Positions 41,812 to 51,129 of a stretch of DNA of 64,000 nucleotides are shown piece after piece. The notes under the pieces are model-generated. The model did no database searches and was not told where the DNA came from. It saw only the letters and a list, made by a program, of their open reading frames with translations. Positions within the stretch are counted from its first letter, which is position 1. The number at the start of each line of letters is the position of its first letter. The DNA is from Cytobacillus sp. FSL H8-0458 (GTDB lineage: Bacteria > Bacillota > Bacilli > Bacillales > Cytobacillaceae), in the NCBI RefSeq assembly GCF_038002165.1, contig NZ_JBBOBR010000003.1, forward strand, positions 62,001 through 126,000, in the 5' to 3' direction. A program made the position numbers and the translations under genes.

Positions 41812-43752
41812 ATGAATTTGACTAAGAAAACCCTAATTTCTAACACTGTGCTTTTTATCGGCATCATCGGATATATTCTTCTGTTCGGAGCTTTATTCGG
41901 TCAGGGAAATATATTGATTGGTGTATCGACTGTTACAGCAATGCTGATGTTGCTTGAACGTGATTTGACGATTCATCCAATCGCCAATACCCTTAAATTT
42001 GCCGCTTTGAATGTATTTATGGGTGCTGCCGCCTTTTTTGCCGGCTTTAATGTATGGCTTGGCATTCCTATCCATTTTATAACTATGTTTGTGATCGGAT
42101 ACACCTTGATATTCAACCTGCGGAATCCGCTTTACCTTCCATTTTCCCTGCAATATTTATTTCTGCTTGCAATCCCGGCAACAAGCGATGAAATGCCGGT
42201 CCGCCTGATTGGCCTGGTCTTTGGAGCCATTTCTATCATGGCTATGCAATTGGCTGCGAACAGAAAAAGGATTTCCAAGCATGGTGAGCCTCTTATCCAG
42301 GAAACCTGCAAGGCATTAATCGTAAAAATAGATCGGCTTCTTGAAGGGAAGGATTCAAAAGAGGAGGATCTGACCATCAGAACAAGCATCAATAGTCTGA
42401 GAACCATGATTTATGATCAGAGAGAAGCGAACTATTACTTAACTGATGAAGGAAGCTTAAACTTAAACATTTCTGCAGCACTGGAAAAAATCCATTCTTT
42501 GGTGGATAAAATGGAAAAAGAAGGAGAAGATGCTGCTGTTATATCCCGCGTCAAGGAATTCCTTGGTATAGCAGCAGAAGGGGTGGCTGATCCGGATACA
42601 GCTGAGGATTTGCAAAAATCAGCGGAAGAGCTATTGAATGAGCACAGGCAATCACCGTCACTTTTCACGGCAAGAATTCTTGCAAATACTGAGTTCCTGG
42701 CTGAGAATTTGCTCCAATTAGCCCAGCATAGCGGCAAGAAGTCAAGCATCACCAGCAAGATTGAAGGAATACCCCAGAAGTTCCGCCGGCTGGGTTTCTT
42801 TAAAGGACCGAACCATTCCACATCCCTGAAGTTTTCATATGCAATCCGGATTGCCTTTGGAATCGCGTTTAGCGGCTTTCTCACTGACTATTTCAATCTA
42901 GAGGAAGGGCGCTGGATCATGTTCACCGTTCTTTCGCTAATTGTCCCTTTTTATGAGCAGTCTCACCAGAAAATGCGAGACCGGATTTTTGCTACAATAG
43001 CAGGGGCTATCCTTGTTTGGCTGCTTTTTGCTGTTTTTCGGTCAGAGCCTGCACGTACGGCCCTCCTGCTTTTTGCAGGCTATTTAATGAGTTATGTGAA
43101 AATTTACCGGTACAGTACTATACTTGTGACATTCTCTGCGATTGGTTCCGTTGCACTCATTACTGGAGAAACCCAATTTCTTACAGTTGAACGCTTGTTC
43201 ATGGTAGTGATTGGCGTAGTCATTGCCCTATTCATTAACCGGTTTATAATCCCGTATCGTGAAATGGATGCCAGACAGGACTTAAAGTGGATGTATAACG
43301 ATACAATTAAAGAAATGGTAAGTGAATTAGCTGAAGATCCATATGGAAAGAAGCATGGGCACAGCATGAAGAATCTGCTCATCATCACAACCATGATTGA
43401 GGAACGCCTGAAACAGAATATGCAGAACAAGGGTGAAAGCGAAGTTGAGATGCAATGGCTTACCCATCAGCGGCTTGCTGCCTGCACACTTTATGAATTA
43501 TCAATATGGATAAAAAACCACGGGCAGGATATAAAAGAAAATTGCATAGTTGATGACGCTCTTGTTAAGTTAAAGGCATGCCAATCAGAAACAGACGGCT
43601 GCCAATCGTACCTTAGCGAACTCGAACACCAGATGAAACAGAACTCCATTTGGGAGCAGCAAATGATTATAAGCATCATTTACGAAGCTGCATCAGAACT
43701 GCAGGATGCCCAAAATGCTTTTCAGCAAAGAAAATTGCAGCCTGGCATTTAG
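41812..43752 (+). CDS. FUSC/aromatic-acid-exporter-type membrane protein
   Basis: The 646-residue protein has two membrane blocks of about six helices each (residues about 8-150 and 345-475), joined by a soluble helical domain and followed by a roughly 165-residue cytoplasmic tail. This is the FUSC/YccC-like layout of AaeB and ArAE exporters. The second block begins STSLKFSYAIRIAFGIAFSGFL and has the FUSC signature EEGRWIMFTVLSLIVPFYEQSHQKMRDRIFATIAGA. Relatives pump out aromatic acids or other anions; the substrate is unknown. ATG 41812 follows AAAAGGATGA. It is a single gene. Confidence 0.85.
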   Translation: MNLTKKTLISNTVLFIGIIGYILLFGALFGQGNILIGVSTVTAMLMLLERDLTIHPIANTLKFAALNVFMGAAAFFAGFNVWLGIPIHFITMFVIGYTLIFNLRNPLYLPFSLQYLFLLAIPATSDEMPVRLIGLVFGAISIMAMQLAANRKRISKHGEPLIQETCKALIVKIDRLLEGKDSKEEDLTIRTSINSLRTMIYDQREANYYLTDEGSLNLNISAALEKIHSLVDKMEKEGEDAAVISRVKEFLGIAAEGVADPDTAEDLQKSAEELLNEHRQSPSLFTARILANTEFLAENLLQLAQHSGKKSSITSKIEGIPQKFRRLGFFKGPNHSTSLKFSYAIRIAFGIAFSGFLTDYFNLEEGRWIMFTVLSLIVPFYEQSHQKMRDRIFATIAGAILVWLLFAVFRSEPARTALLLFAGYLMSYVKIYRYSTILVTFSAIGSVALITGETQFLTVERLFMVVIGVVIALFINRFIIPYREMDARQDLKWMYNDTIKEMVSELAEDPYGKKHGHSMKNLLIITTMIEERLKQNMQNKGESEVEMQWLTHQRLAACTLYELSIWIKNHGQDIKENCIVDDALVKLKACQSETDGCQSYLSELEHQMKQNSIWEQQMIISIIYEAASELQDAQNAFQQRKLQPGI

Positions 43753-43791
43753 GATTAGAATTTTCAAGTAAAACCAAACGAGACCGTCTGG

Positions 43792-43910
43792 CGATGAAGG
43801 GCGGCCGCCTATAACGGTCCCGTTTTGCCAGTTCCATATTCCTGAATTCGGTGTATAGGGTTAGGATGAAGAGATGGCTATCTGATACCATCTCAGACGG
43901 TCCCATTTTT
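43792..43910 (+). terminator. Inverted repeats after the FUSC gene
   Basis: GACCGTCTG (43792-43800) is repeated inverted as CAGACGGTC (43894-43902). Inside, GAGATGG (43871-43877) and CCATCTC (43888-43894) form a tighter hairpin, followed by CCCATTTTT. It may end the FUSC transcript. Confidence 0.4.
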
Positions 43911-43965
43911 AGTCACAGCGGAATTTCTGCATAGAACAGTGTAAAAATTTCCTGCCTTAAAAAAG

Positions 43966-43993
43966 TGCCTGTTTCCGATAGCGGAGCAGGCAC
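43966..43993 (-). terminator. Terminator of the Rieske oxygenase gene
   Basis: On the minus strand AGTGCCTG and CAGGCACT pair around a 13-nt loop and are followed by TTTTTT. It lies shortly after the stop of the gene at 44005. Confidence 0.75.
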
Positions 43994-44004
43994 TAATCAT
44001 TTAA

Positions 44005-45009
44005 TTATACAGTTATTTTTTTCAGGCTATCCTGAACCGGGTTTGTGCCATTTTCCACACCAAGCGTATTTAACCATTTGCGATAGGCAATAGTAAGAGC
44101 GTCTGACTTAAGATGCAGCTCAGCCTGCAAATCCAGTGGCAGCAGCTCTGGTTTTTGGCTTTGGACGATGTCTAAATCCTGATAAAAGATGGTATCCTGG
44201 AATTCAATAAAAGGCTCATCCGGCATGTCCAGATCATAGTTTCTGGTCAAAAGCATAAATGCCTTGGCCTGCTCGTGACCCTCTTGATTGACAGCAAGCA
44301 GAATCGTCAGCTCATCATCCGACCCTTCCGTTGTTTTTGTAAAACGGGCGGTAGTCGGATTGAGGATTTCATACACATAATTAGCATATCCGCCTTTGGA
44401 GCGTCCATCAGGGTTCGGCTGGTAGACCGGAATTTTACTGGTAATTATGCGATTATCAACAAATTCAACTTTGTAGTCGACAACCTCCGCATGATCCTCA
44501 TCTCCAAGCAGGCCTTCATGTACAAACATAAGATGCGAAACATCCAGGAAATTTTCAATAATTCTTGGGGCATTTGCTTTTACCTCATAAGGGCCGCAAA
44601 TCGCTGTTCTGTAACCATCCATGCTATATTCAGGAAATGAAACAAGCGGTGCCGGATCTTCCCCTAAATTAACCCAGATCAGTCCAAGATACTCTTCACA
44701 ATGATAAGCGGTTGCCCTTGCTTTCTTTGGAATGGCTCTGCCGCTTGGCAGGGCAGGAATCTTCTCACATTCACCTGCACAATTATACTCCCAGGCATGA
44801 TATGCGCAAACCAGATTTCCGTTCTTTACCTTTCCAAGTGAAAGGGCCGCACCGCGGTGGATACATAGATCCTTGAAGGCATGAACCCCTTTCTCATTGC
44901 GGAAAATAACCACTCGTTCCCCAAGGACAAATACCTGTTTGGGATCCTCCAATAATTCCTCTGCTTTGCATACTGGATGCCATTCATTCCATAATCGATC
45001 TTGCTGCAT
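44005..45009 (-). CDS. Rieske non-heme iron oxygenase, probable purine-pathway enzyme
   Basis: A 334-residue oxygenase alpha subunit. The Rieske [2Fe-2S] site has Cys49-x-His51 (CIHRG) and Cys68-xx-His71 (CAYH), and the mononuclear iron site is ENFLDVSHLMFVH with His159 and His164. The vanillate-demethylase/HpxD-like subfamily fits its length and C-terminal domain. It follows a purine permease by 23 nt and lies near guanine deaminase, so a purine substrate is likely. Klebsiella HpxD, a Rieske enzyme oxidising hypoxanthine to xanthine, and the methylxanthine N-demethylases are precedents. No reductase gene is adjacent. ATG 45009 is preferred to GTG 45018, which overlaps the ribosome site. Confidence 0.8.
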   Translation of the reverse strand: MQQDRLWNEWHPVCKAEELLEDPKQVFVLGERVVIFRNEKGVHAFKDLCIHRGAALSLGKVKNGNLVCAYHAWEYNCAGECEKIPALPSGRAIPKKARATAYHCEEYLGLIWVNLGEDPAPLVSFPEYSMDGYRTAICGPYEVKANAPRIIENFLDVSHLMFVHEGLLGDEDHAEVVDYKVEFVDNRIITSKIPVYQPNPDGRSKGGYANYVYEILNPTTARFTKTTEGSDDELTILLAVNQEGHEQAKAFMLLTRNYDLDMPDEPFIEFQDTIFYQDLDIVQSQKPELLPLDLQAELHLKSDALTIAYRKWLNTLGVENGTNPVQDSLKKITV

Positions 45010-45032
45010 ATTCGACACTCACTTTCATTTTT

Positions 45033-46385
45033 TTAATTGGCATGTACTGTCACTTCATTTGTTTTTACACGATCTTCAAGCTTCTGCGGAAGAACCAGAT
45101 TGAGAACCAGCGCTGTAATCGCTCCAATTGCTGTACCTGATGAGACAAAATAAGTCACAACATCGGGAAGTCCTTTTAACACATCAGGAGGCATCAGCAC
45201 GGCAAACAGGGCAAGCATAATCGGCACACCGATCACAAGCATATTCCGTTCTGTAAAAGCCACTTCCTTAATCACTTTGAATCCATTCATCATGATGACT
45301 ACACATAGAATGGCAAACACACTGTTAATGACAACCCCGGGAATGCATGCAATCAAGTTCATCAGCTTCGGCATCATGCCCAGGATAATCATGATCACAC
45401 CGCCTGCGATAATCGGCCTGCGGCTTTTCACTCCTGTGATGGCAATGATGCCGGCATTGGAAGAGTAGCCTGTTACCGGTGTCCCCCCAAAGAAGGAACC
45501 GATAAAACAGCCTAAGCCTTCTCCAAAGGCCCCGCCATTTAAGCGTTTATCATCCAGATTTTCTCCTGTCACCTTACTAACCGTAAACCACGTGCCAGTT
45601 GTTTCGATTGTGACAATAAAATAGATGGCTGCCATAATCAGAATGGCATGCAGATCAAATTCAGGAGCTCCAAAGGCAAACAGGCTTGGCATCTGGAACC
45701 ACGCCGACTTACCCAGCGATGAGAAATCGACCATGCCAAAGAATGAAGCAGCAATTGATCCTATACCCAATGATAAAATAACCGATACGATTTTAATGTA
45801 TTTCAGTTTTGATTGGGATTTCTCGCCAATATACATGCAGAAAATCAGCACAGCCGCTGTTGCAGCCGCAACAAATATGTTTTCTCCGAAGTTTCCCGGT
45901 GCCGAGTAGATGGAATTGATCGCACTTGGCATTAGTGAAAGCCCCACAACGACAATGACCGTCCCCGCTACAATCGGAGGGATAAATTTCCTGACGGCCT
46001 TGCTGAAAACTTTAAGCGGGTAACCCAGTAAGGCAACAAGCAAGGCTCCGGGGATTAGACTGCCAATCATCGCCCCGATTCCGGATGTTGTGCCGATGGC
46101 TGCCAGGGCACTAAGCGGCACAAAGGATGGCCCTTGCATGACTGGAAGCTTCATGGCAAATCCTGCTTGAATGATTGTGGCAATACCACAGGCAATAAAG
46201 GTCATTTGTATTAACAGTGCACTATCCGGAACAGAAAAGGACAATAATCCTGCTAAAATCATCGGAGGAATGAACAGATCCATCGCCAATACTTGCTGCA
46301 GTCCCAGAAAAACGGATTGTCCAACTGAAACTTCTTTTCCCGATTTACTGCTGTTTGTTTCTCGTTCTTCAGCCCTTGCATCCAT
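45033..46385 (-). CDS. NCS2-family xanthine/guanine/uracil permease
   Basis: A 450-residue nucleobase permease with 14 transmembrane segments. It has the NCS2 elements QGPSFVPLSALAAIGTTSGIG, AAIYFIVTIETTGTWFTVSK (conserved Glu in helix 8) and FFGGTPVTGYSSNAGIIAITGVKSR (NCS2 motif in helix 10). The guanine riboswitch at 46576-46646 lies in its leader, so the substrate is probably guanine, hypoxanthine or xanthine. GGGGG precedes ATG 46385. Co-transcribed with the Rieske oxygenase gene downstream. Confidence 0.9.
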   Translation of the reverse strand: MDARAEERETNSSKSGKEVSVGQSVFLGLQQVLAMDLFIPPMILAGLLSFSVPDSALLIQMTFIACGIATIIQAGFAMKLPVMQGPSFVPLSALAAIGTTSGIGAMIGSLIPGALLVALLGYPLKVFSKAVRKFIPPIVAGTVIVVVGLSLMPSAINSIYSAPGNFGENIFVAAATAAVLIFCMYIGEKSQSKLKYIKIVSVILSLGIGSIAASFFGMVDFSSLGKSAWFQMPSLFAFGAPEFDLHAILIMAAIYFIVTIETTGTWFTVSKVTGENLDDKRLNGGAFGEGLGCFIGSFFGGTPVTGYSSNAGIIAITGVKSRRPIIAGGVIMIILGMMPKLMNLIACIPGVVINSVFAILCVVIMMNGFKVIKEVAFTERNMLVIGVPIMLALFAVLMPPDVLKGLPDVVTYFVSSGTAIGAITALVLNLVLPQKLEDRVKTNEVTVHAN

Positions 46386-46449
46386 TATAAGAACCCCCTG
46401 TTGGTGTTATGATATCCATATAATCTTTGTTTCTATTAAACGGACCAAT

Positions 46450-46524
46450 AGAAAAAAGCCCAAAGTATATGCTCTCCTCCAAACGTAAAAAAGCATATAC
46501 TTCGAGCTTAAAAAAATCGAAGTA
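46450..46524 (-). terminator. Terminator/antiterminator of the guanine riboswitch
   Basis: On the minus strand AAGTATATGCT and AGCATATACTT (plus-strand arms 46492-46502 and 46463-46473) form an 11-bp stem, followed by TGGGCTTTTTT. An upstream alternative pairs TACTTCGA (46517-46524) with TCGAAGTA (46498-46505), using part of the terminator arm. This is the usual expression platform for ligand-induced termination. Confidence 0.8.
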
Positions 46525-46575
46525 CGAAAAGAACAGACGAATTCCGAATGATTCCTGAGTCCATCCTATTCCTGC

Positions 46576-46646
46576 TTTTCATAGTCGGTTTATTTACGGT
46601 AAACGGGTAGAAACTTGTAGGCCATATCCCTACGATTATATGAAAA
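46576..46646 (-). promoter_or_regulatory. Purine (guanine-type) riboswitch
   Basis: The minus strand carries the purine aptamer: P1 arms TTTTCATA and TATGAAAA, the conserved core ATAATCGTAGGGATATGGCC, loop segment AAGTTTCTACCC, and CCGTAAATAAACCGACTATG. The C in GACTATG at the position equivalent to nucleotide 74 points to guanine/hypoxanthine rather than adenine. It controls the NCS2 permease gene and the Rieske gene behind it. Confidence 0.95.
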
Positions 46647-46799
46647 ACACTATTGAATTTTTTTGATTGAAATTATCTTACAATAACTTTTGTATAAATG
46701 ACAACAAGATTTTTTACAATACTTTTCTGCTAGACTGAGATTACTCTTTCCTTTACAATGACTATAGTAGCACAAAACACGAACGTTAGGAAGGTATTT

Positions 46800-48167
46800 A
46801 TGAGTAAATATACGTGTATTTTTTACGGAACTGCTTTTTCCAGTCTTTCTCCTAAGGAAATTACTATTTTAAAAGACTACTTATTTTTCGTGAATTCAAA
46901 TGGGATGATAGAAAAAATGGCGGGTCCTGAGCATGAGGATTACCAATCCCTGCTGGCTGCCTATGAGGGACATGCGAACTTTCACCGCTTAGCGGACGGG
47001 CAATATTTACTGCCTGGTTTTGTGGACCTGCATGTCCATGCGCCGCAATGGGCCCAATCAGGGACAGCATTGGATATTCCCCTCTATGACTGGCTCCACA
47101 CATACACATTTCCATTAGAGTCCAAATTTGCAGATTTGGCTTTTGCCAAGAAGGTTTATGAAGATCTCGTGAATACACTGCTCGCAAATGGAACCACGAC
47201 GGTCCTCTATTTTGCAACCGTCCATAAAGAGGCCAGTTTTTTATTAGCTGAAATATGTGCTGAAAAAGGGCAGAGGGGCTTAGTGGGTAAAGTCGTCATG
47301 GATGATCCTGAACAAAACCCGGACTATTATCGGGATGCAGATGCGAAAACAGCATTAGCCGATACGGAGGAGTTCATTTTAGCCGTGAAGGAACTGGCCA
47401 AAACAGTTAAACAAGGCGTGTATCCTGTCGTAACACCGCGCTTTATTCCAAGCTGTTCGAATGAAGTATTAAAAGGCCTGGGCGAACTGGCTGCCAAGTA
47501 TGATACACATATACAATCCCACTGCAGTGAAAGTGACTGGGCCCACAGCTATGTACAGGAACGTTTCAGCAAGCATGATGCGGCTGCACTGCATGATTTC
47601 GGATTATTAGGCGAAAAATCGGTGATGGCTCATTGCAATTTCCTGGATGACCATGATGCAGAGCTGTTTGCACGTACGGGCACCGCAATCAGCCACTGTC
47701 CATTATCCAATGCCTACTTCGCCAATAGCGTGATTCCGATCAAGCGCTTTATGGGCAAGGGTATTGATATTGGCCTGGGGACGGATATTTCAGCTGGCGC
47801 GACTCCAAGTCTATATGATAATGCCAAACAGGCTGTTGTCTCTTCCAGAATGCTGGAAGACGGAGTAAATCCGGATCTTCCTGCCGGGGAACGTGGTGTA
47901 CCGGCTTCACGGATTTCCATCCATGAAGCCTTTTACCTGGCTACAGCCGGCGGCGGAGAAAGCTTGAGTCTGCCAATTGGGCGAATTCAGGAGAACTATG
48001 CATGGGATGTTCAAATTGTCGATACGAAAGTGCCGGGGGCTAGCCTGCCCATCTTCACAGAAAATGAAGCGTTAGATGATATTTTCCAAAAAATCATGTA
48101 TCTGGTCCGTCCGGAGCATATTCGGGAAGTCTGGGTTCAAGGGGAAAAGGTTCACTCACGTTCTTGA
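46800..48167 (+). CDS. guaD: Guanine deaminase (amidohydrolase family)
   Basis: A 455-residue amidohydrolase. Zinc ligands sit in PGFVDLHVHAPQ (His78, His80), and the second His in IQSHCSESDW together with MAHCNFLDD and the Asp in GLGTDISAG. The segment ALDIPLYDWLHTYTFPLESKFAD identifies the guanine deaminase/atzA-like branch. It hydrolyses guanine to xanthine and ammonia. This is the zinc amidohydrolase type and not the B. subtilis cytidine-deaminase-like GuaD. ATG 46800 has AGGAAGG. It is divergent from the riboswitch-controlled permease. Confidence 0.92.
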   Translation: MSKYTCIFYGTAFSSLSPKEITILKDYLFFVNSNGMIEKMAGPEHEDYQSLLAAYEGHANFHRLADGQYLLPGFVDLHVHAPQWAQSGTALDIPLYDWLHTYTFPLESKFADLAFAKKVYEDLVNTLLANGTTTVLYFATVHKEASFLLAEICAEKGQRGLVGKVVMDDPEQNPDYYRDADAKTALADTEEFILAVKELAKTVKQGVYPVVTPRFIPSCSNEVLKGLGELAAKYDTHIQSHCSESDWAHSYVQERFSKHDAAALHDFGLLGEKSVMAHCNFLDDHDAELFARTGTAISHCPLSNAYFANSVIPIKRFMGKGIDIGLGTDISAGATPSLYDNAKQAVVSSRMLEDGVNPDLPAGERGVPASRISIHEAFYLATAGGGESLSLPIGRIQENYAWDVQIVDTKVPGASLPIFTENEALDDIFQKIMYLVRPEHIREVWVQGEKVHSRS

Positions 48168-48174
48168 GAGCTTA

Positions 48175-48212
48175 TGCAAATGCCACTTGGCTATTTCCAT
48201 GTGGCATTTGCA
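48175..48212. terminator. Hairpin between guaD and the Crp-family gene
   Basis: TGCAAATGCCAC and GTGGCATTTGCA pair perfectly over 12 bp with a 14-nt loop between convergent genes. No strong T-run follows, but its position suits a shared terminator. Confidence 0.6.
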
Positions 48213-48227
48213 CAGCCAGACTGCCCC

Positions 48228-48899
48228 TTACTCATTCTTCAGCATATCAGCAAGCCGGTGCAGTTCATCCGTCTGCCGGATGCGATATTGGCGCCCTTCC
48301 TTCTGCAAGTACCCTTTGTCGCAAAACTGCACAAGAACATGCAATAAGTGGCGATAAGATACCCCTAAAAAATCACAGACGGCCACATGTTTTTCCTTAT
48401 AGACCTCCCCATCAGCGGTTTGCAGAATGAAATCCGCCAGACGGTTTTCAAGCGGAAAGGAAAGGCTCTGTGAATACTTTTCAGCCATTTTCGTCGCTTT
48501 CACACTTAAAAACTTGGTTAATTCCCGGAGAAAGGTCGTATCTTCCAGCAATCTTTTGCGATAGTGATTCAAAGGAATCGCAAAACAGATCGTTTTCGTG
48601 GAGGCTTGTATTCCCTTTGTATAGTACACTTCATGTAAAAGCTCCATTTCCCCGATATAATCATGGGCATTGATAAAATTAATCAAAGAAACCTTGCCAT
48701 TTTGATACGTTACAAAGATTTTGGCTTTACCCTCGATGACATAATACAAATAATCCGGTCTCATGCCCTCGCGTATAATCCATTCATCCCGCTTATATTC
48801 GCGAACCTCAATAAACTCTTCAATCGGAAAAGAAAATAAATGCGAAATGGAGTGCTCCTCCAAATACTTCTGCCTTTTTTCCCCTTTAAAAATTTCCAT
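48228..48899 (-). CDS. Crp/Fnr-family regulator, YeiL-like
   Basis: A 223-residue regulator. The cyclic-nucleotide-binding-like fold spans about residues 20-130 (REGMRPDYLYYVIEGKAKIFVTYQNGK). A C-terminal winged HTH begins near residue 165 and includes VAVCDFLGVSYRHLLHVLVQF. Cys107 and Cys175 are scattered, so the four-Cys Fe-S pattern of Fnr is absent. YeiL of E. coli, found next to a nucleoside transporter, is the closest name. It is divergent from an MFS gene, with a 20-bp palindrome between them that it may bind. GGGGTG precedes ATG 48899. Confidence 0.85.
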   Translation of the reverse strand: MEIFKGEKRQKYLEEHSISHLFSFPIEEFIEVREYKRDEWIIREGMRPDYLYYVIEGKAKIFVTYQNGKVSLINFINAHDYIGEMELLHEVYYTKGIQASTKTICFAIPLNHYRKRLLEDTTFLRELTKFLSVKATKMAEKYSQSLSFPLENRLADFILQTADGEVYKEKHVAVCDFLGVSYRHLLHVLVQFCDKGYLQKEGRQYRIRQTDELHRLADMLKNE

Positions 48900-48911
48900 G
48901 ATTCACCCCAA

Positions 48912-48931
48912 AATATGAGATATCTCATATT
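48912..48931. promoter_or_regulatory. Perfect 20-bp palindrome in the divergent intergenic region
   Basis: AATATGAGATATCTCATATT is perfectly symmetrical and lies 13 bases before the Crp-family start codon and 48 bases before the MFS gene. It is a plausible operator of that regulator for both genes. Confidence 0.7.
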
Positions 48932-48978
48932 ATTGTACGAATCTTCCTGATATCATGCAAATATCGGAGGGATCCTTA

Positions 48979-50157
48979 ATGAATACACAAAGCTGGATGA
49001 GCAGACAATTTTTCAGCTTCTTCCTGACCTGGGGCATTTTTCTCCCCTACTGGACAGGGTGGCTGATCCATATAAAAGGAATGACCGTTTCACAGGCGAG
49101 TTTAATCATGAGCTTGGGCCTGGCCATTCGGGGGCTTGCCACACTCTTTGCTTTTCCCTATTTATCAGGAAGATTCAGCAGCCGAACTCTGCTGAACGGG
49201 ATGTCAATCGGCACACTGATCGCCATTCTCTGCTATATCCCGGCCAATTCCTTCACCAGCCTGCTCGCGGTGACACTGTTTTTGCATTTCTTTTACCCTG
49301 CACTGATGCCGGCACTGGATAGTGCGGCAGGCATTCTCGTACAGAATAAGCAATTAAAGGATTACGGAAAAAGCCGCTCCTGGGGGTCGATTGGATTTGT
49401 CGTATCCGGCATGTTTCTGACCTTTTTTACAGGGGCAATCGGGGACAAAGCTATATTCTGGGCGCTATTGCTCGGCATGGCCGCCGTTCTTTGCCTCGGT
49501 TTAATGAACACGCCTGAAGTTCTGTCTGAAAAACCCAAATCTGGCCAGGCAAAGGGCGCCATCATGAAATTATTCAGCATCCGGCACTTTGGCCTGGTGC
49601 TCGTCATTGTCATTTTGCTGCAGGCCGCACATGCTTCTTATTACAACTATGGCTACATCTATTTGCAGGAAATCAAGGCACCCAAATATCTCATTGGCGC
49701 CATTATTAACATAGGTGTGATAGCAGAAATCCTATTCTTTTTCATTGCCGACCGGACGTTCAGGAAATTCTCTATTGGCTCCTTACTGGCCCTGGCAGCA
49801 CTCGGGTCGACCGCACGCTGGATACTCGTATTTGCCTTTTCGCATGTCATTATGTTCAGCATTGCCCAGACACTGCATGCCTTCTCATTTGCGATGGCAC
49901 ACTACGCTTTTATGAAATATTTAATCAAGCATGTTCCCCATGAACAGGTGCCGATTACTCAAGGCGTATACTCTGCGCTCGCACTCAGCTGGAGCACGGC
50001 TCTTTTCACCATCTTTGGCGGGTATCTGTATGAAATGGAACCAAGGTATGCGTTTATCGGAATGGTGGTATGCACAATTCCGGCTGCGCTGCTTGCGTTT
50101 ATTTACCGGAGATTGGAACGAAAAAAAGGGACGGAAACCAATCAGCTGGCAGTTTAA
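48979..50157 (+). CDS. MFS transporter of the phenylpropionate/nucleoside type
   Basis: A 392-residue, 12-helix MFS carrier. The N-terminus MSRQFFSFFLTWGIFLPYWTGW and GKSRSWGSIGFVVSGM are typical of the MFS_1_like/HcaT-NupG group. The substrates of this group are nucleosides, phenylpropionate or sugars. The regulator next to it (YeiL-like) and the adjacent purine genes suggest a nucleoside or purine derivative (inference). ATG 48979 follows CGGAGGGAT. Next gene is separated by a terminator. Confidence 0.78.
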   Translation: MNTQSWMSRQFFSFFLTWGIFLPYWTGWLIHIKGMTVSQASLIMSLGLAIRGLATLFAFPYLSGRFSSRTLLNGMSIGTLIAILCYIPANSFTSLLAVTLFLHFFYPALMPALDSAAGILVQNKQLKDYGKSRSWGSIGFVVSGMFLTFFTGAIGDKAIFWALLLGMAAVLCLGLMNTPEVLSEKPKSGQAKGAIMKLFSIRHFGLVLVIVILLQAAHASYYNYGYIYLQEIKAPKYLIGAIINIGVIAEILFFFIADRTFRKFSIGSLLALAALGSTARWILVFAFSHVIMFSIAQTLHAFSFAMAHYAFMKYLIKHVPHEQVPITQGVYSALALSWSTALFTIFGGYLYEMEPRYAFIGMVVCTIPAALLAFIYRRLERKKGTETNQLAV

Positions 50158-50172
50158 TGTCACAATAAAGCT

Positions 50173-50204
50173 AAAAAAGGTGATACATGTGAAGCACCTT
50201 TTTT
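50173..50204 (+). terminator. Terminator after the MFS gene
   Basis: AAAAAAGGTG pairs with CACCTTTTTT around a 12-nt loop, with T-tail included. Confidence 0.85.
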
Positions 50205-50229
50205 ACGTTTGCATCAAGGAGGCTTCAAA

Positions 50230-51129
50230 TTGAAAATCAATAAAGGAATTTTATATATACTGATCGGTGCTTCCTTTTTCGGATTTACACCGATTTTTGC
50301 AAAGTTGGGATTTAGTTATGGCTACTCTCTGGGGCAGATTACGATTGCACAGATGGTTATTTCCTTCATTTTATTATGGTCCTTCACATTGATAAAACGC
50401 TCCAGTTTCAAAGGGCTCCATATGAAAAACATGCTGCAAATCATGATGACCGGCTGTTTTGTCGGTTTAACCAGCATTTTCTATTATGGCTCCATGCAGT
50501 ATCTTCCTGCATCGCTGGCCATCATTTTAATGTTCCAGTTTGTCTGGATCGGGATCCTTTTAGAATGGGCTTTCAGCAAAATAAAACCGGCGCCTGTCAC
50601 CGTGCTTTCGATCATTTTGATATTAATCGGGGTCTTTTTCGCTTCTAATATTGTAAATGGCGACATACAGGGGCTTCCAGTTAAAGGTTTCATTTTGGGA
50701 ATCCTCTCGGCGATCACTTATGCCGGATTCATCTTCTTCAGCGGCAAGGTCGCTGTAAATGTGGATCCATGGACACGGAGTTCATTGATGGTGACAGGAT
50801 CAGCCATCCTGGTGCTGATCCTGTTCATGCGTGATATCCCGTCCGTACTGCCTTTGGAGGAAAATCTGCTGACTATTGCCGTCGGGGTTTCGCTATTTGG
50901 AGCAGTCCTTCCGCCTCTGTTTTTCGCGGCTGGTGCGCCTCTGGTTTCAGGAGGAATTGCCAATATCCTAACCTCTATTGAATTGCCAATCGCCATCCTG
51001 TCAGCAAGCATTATCTTGTCAGAAACGGTAACCCCGCTTCAGTGGCTGGGCACGGCGATTATTCTGGCTGCGATTGCTTTTAATGAACTGGGTACAGGCC
51101 TTTTCCGGCGTCGAAAGGAAAGTGCCTGA
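50230..51129 (+). CDS. EamA-family (DMT superfamily) transporter
   Basis: A 299-residue protein with ten transmembrane helices in two EamA repeats. Repeat 1 runs from about residue 5 to 135 (GILYILIGASFFGFTPIFAKLG) and repeat 2 from about 148 to 290 (GFILGILSAITYAGFIFFSG), with ending ILSETVTPLQWLGTAIILAAIAFNEL. EamA proteins export amino acids or metabolites, and some have other roles. The start is TTG 50230, placed seven bases after AAGGAGG; no ATG is at a usable distance. Confidence 0.85.
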   Translation: MKINKGILYILIGASFFGFTPIFAKLGFSYGYSLGQITIAQMVISFILLWSFTLIKRSSFKGLHMKNMLQIMMTGCFVGLTSIFYYGSMQYLPASLAIILMFQFVWIGILLEWAFSKIKPAPVTVLSIILILIGVFFASNIVNGDIQGLPVKGFILGILSAITYAGFIFFSGKVAVNVDPWTRSSLMVTGSAILVLILFMRDIPSVLPLEENLLTIAVGVSLFGAVLPPLFFAAGAPLVSGGIANILTSIELPIAILSASIILSETVTPLQWLGTAIILAAIAFNELGTGLFRRRKESA

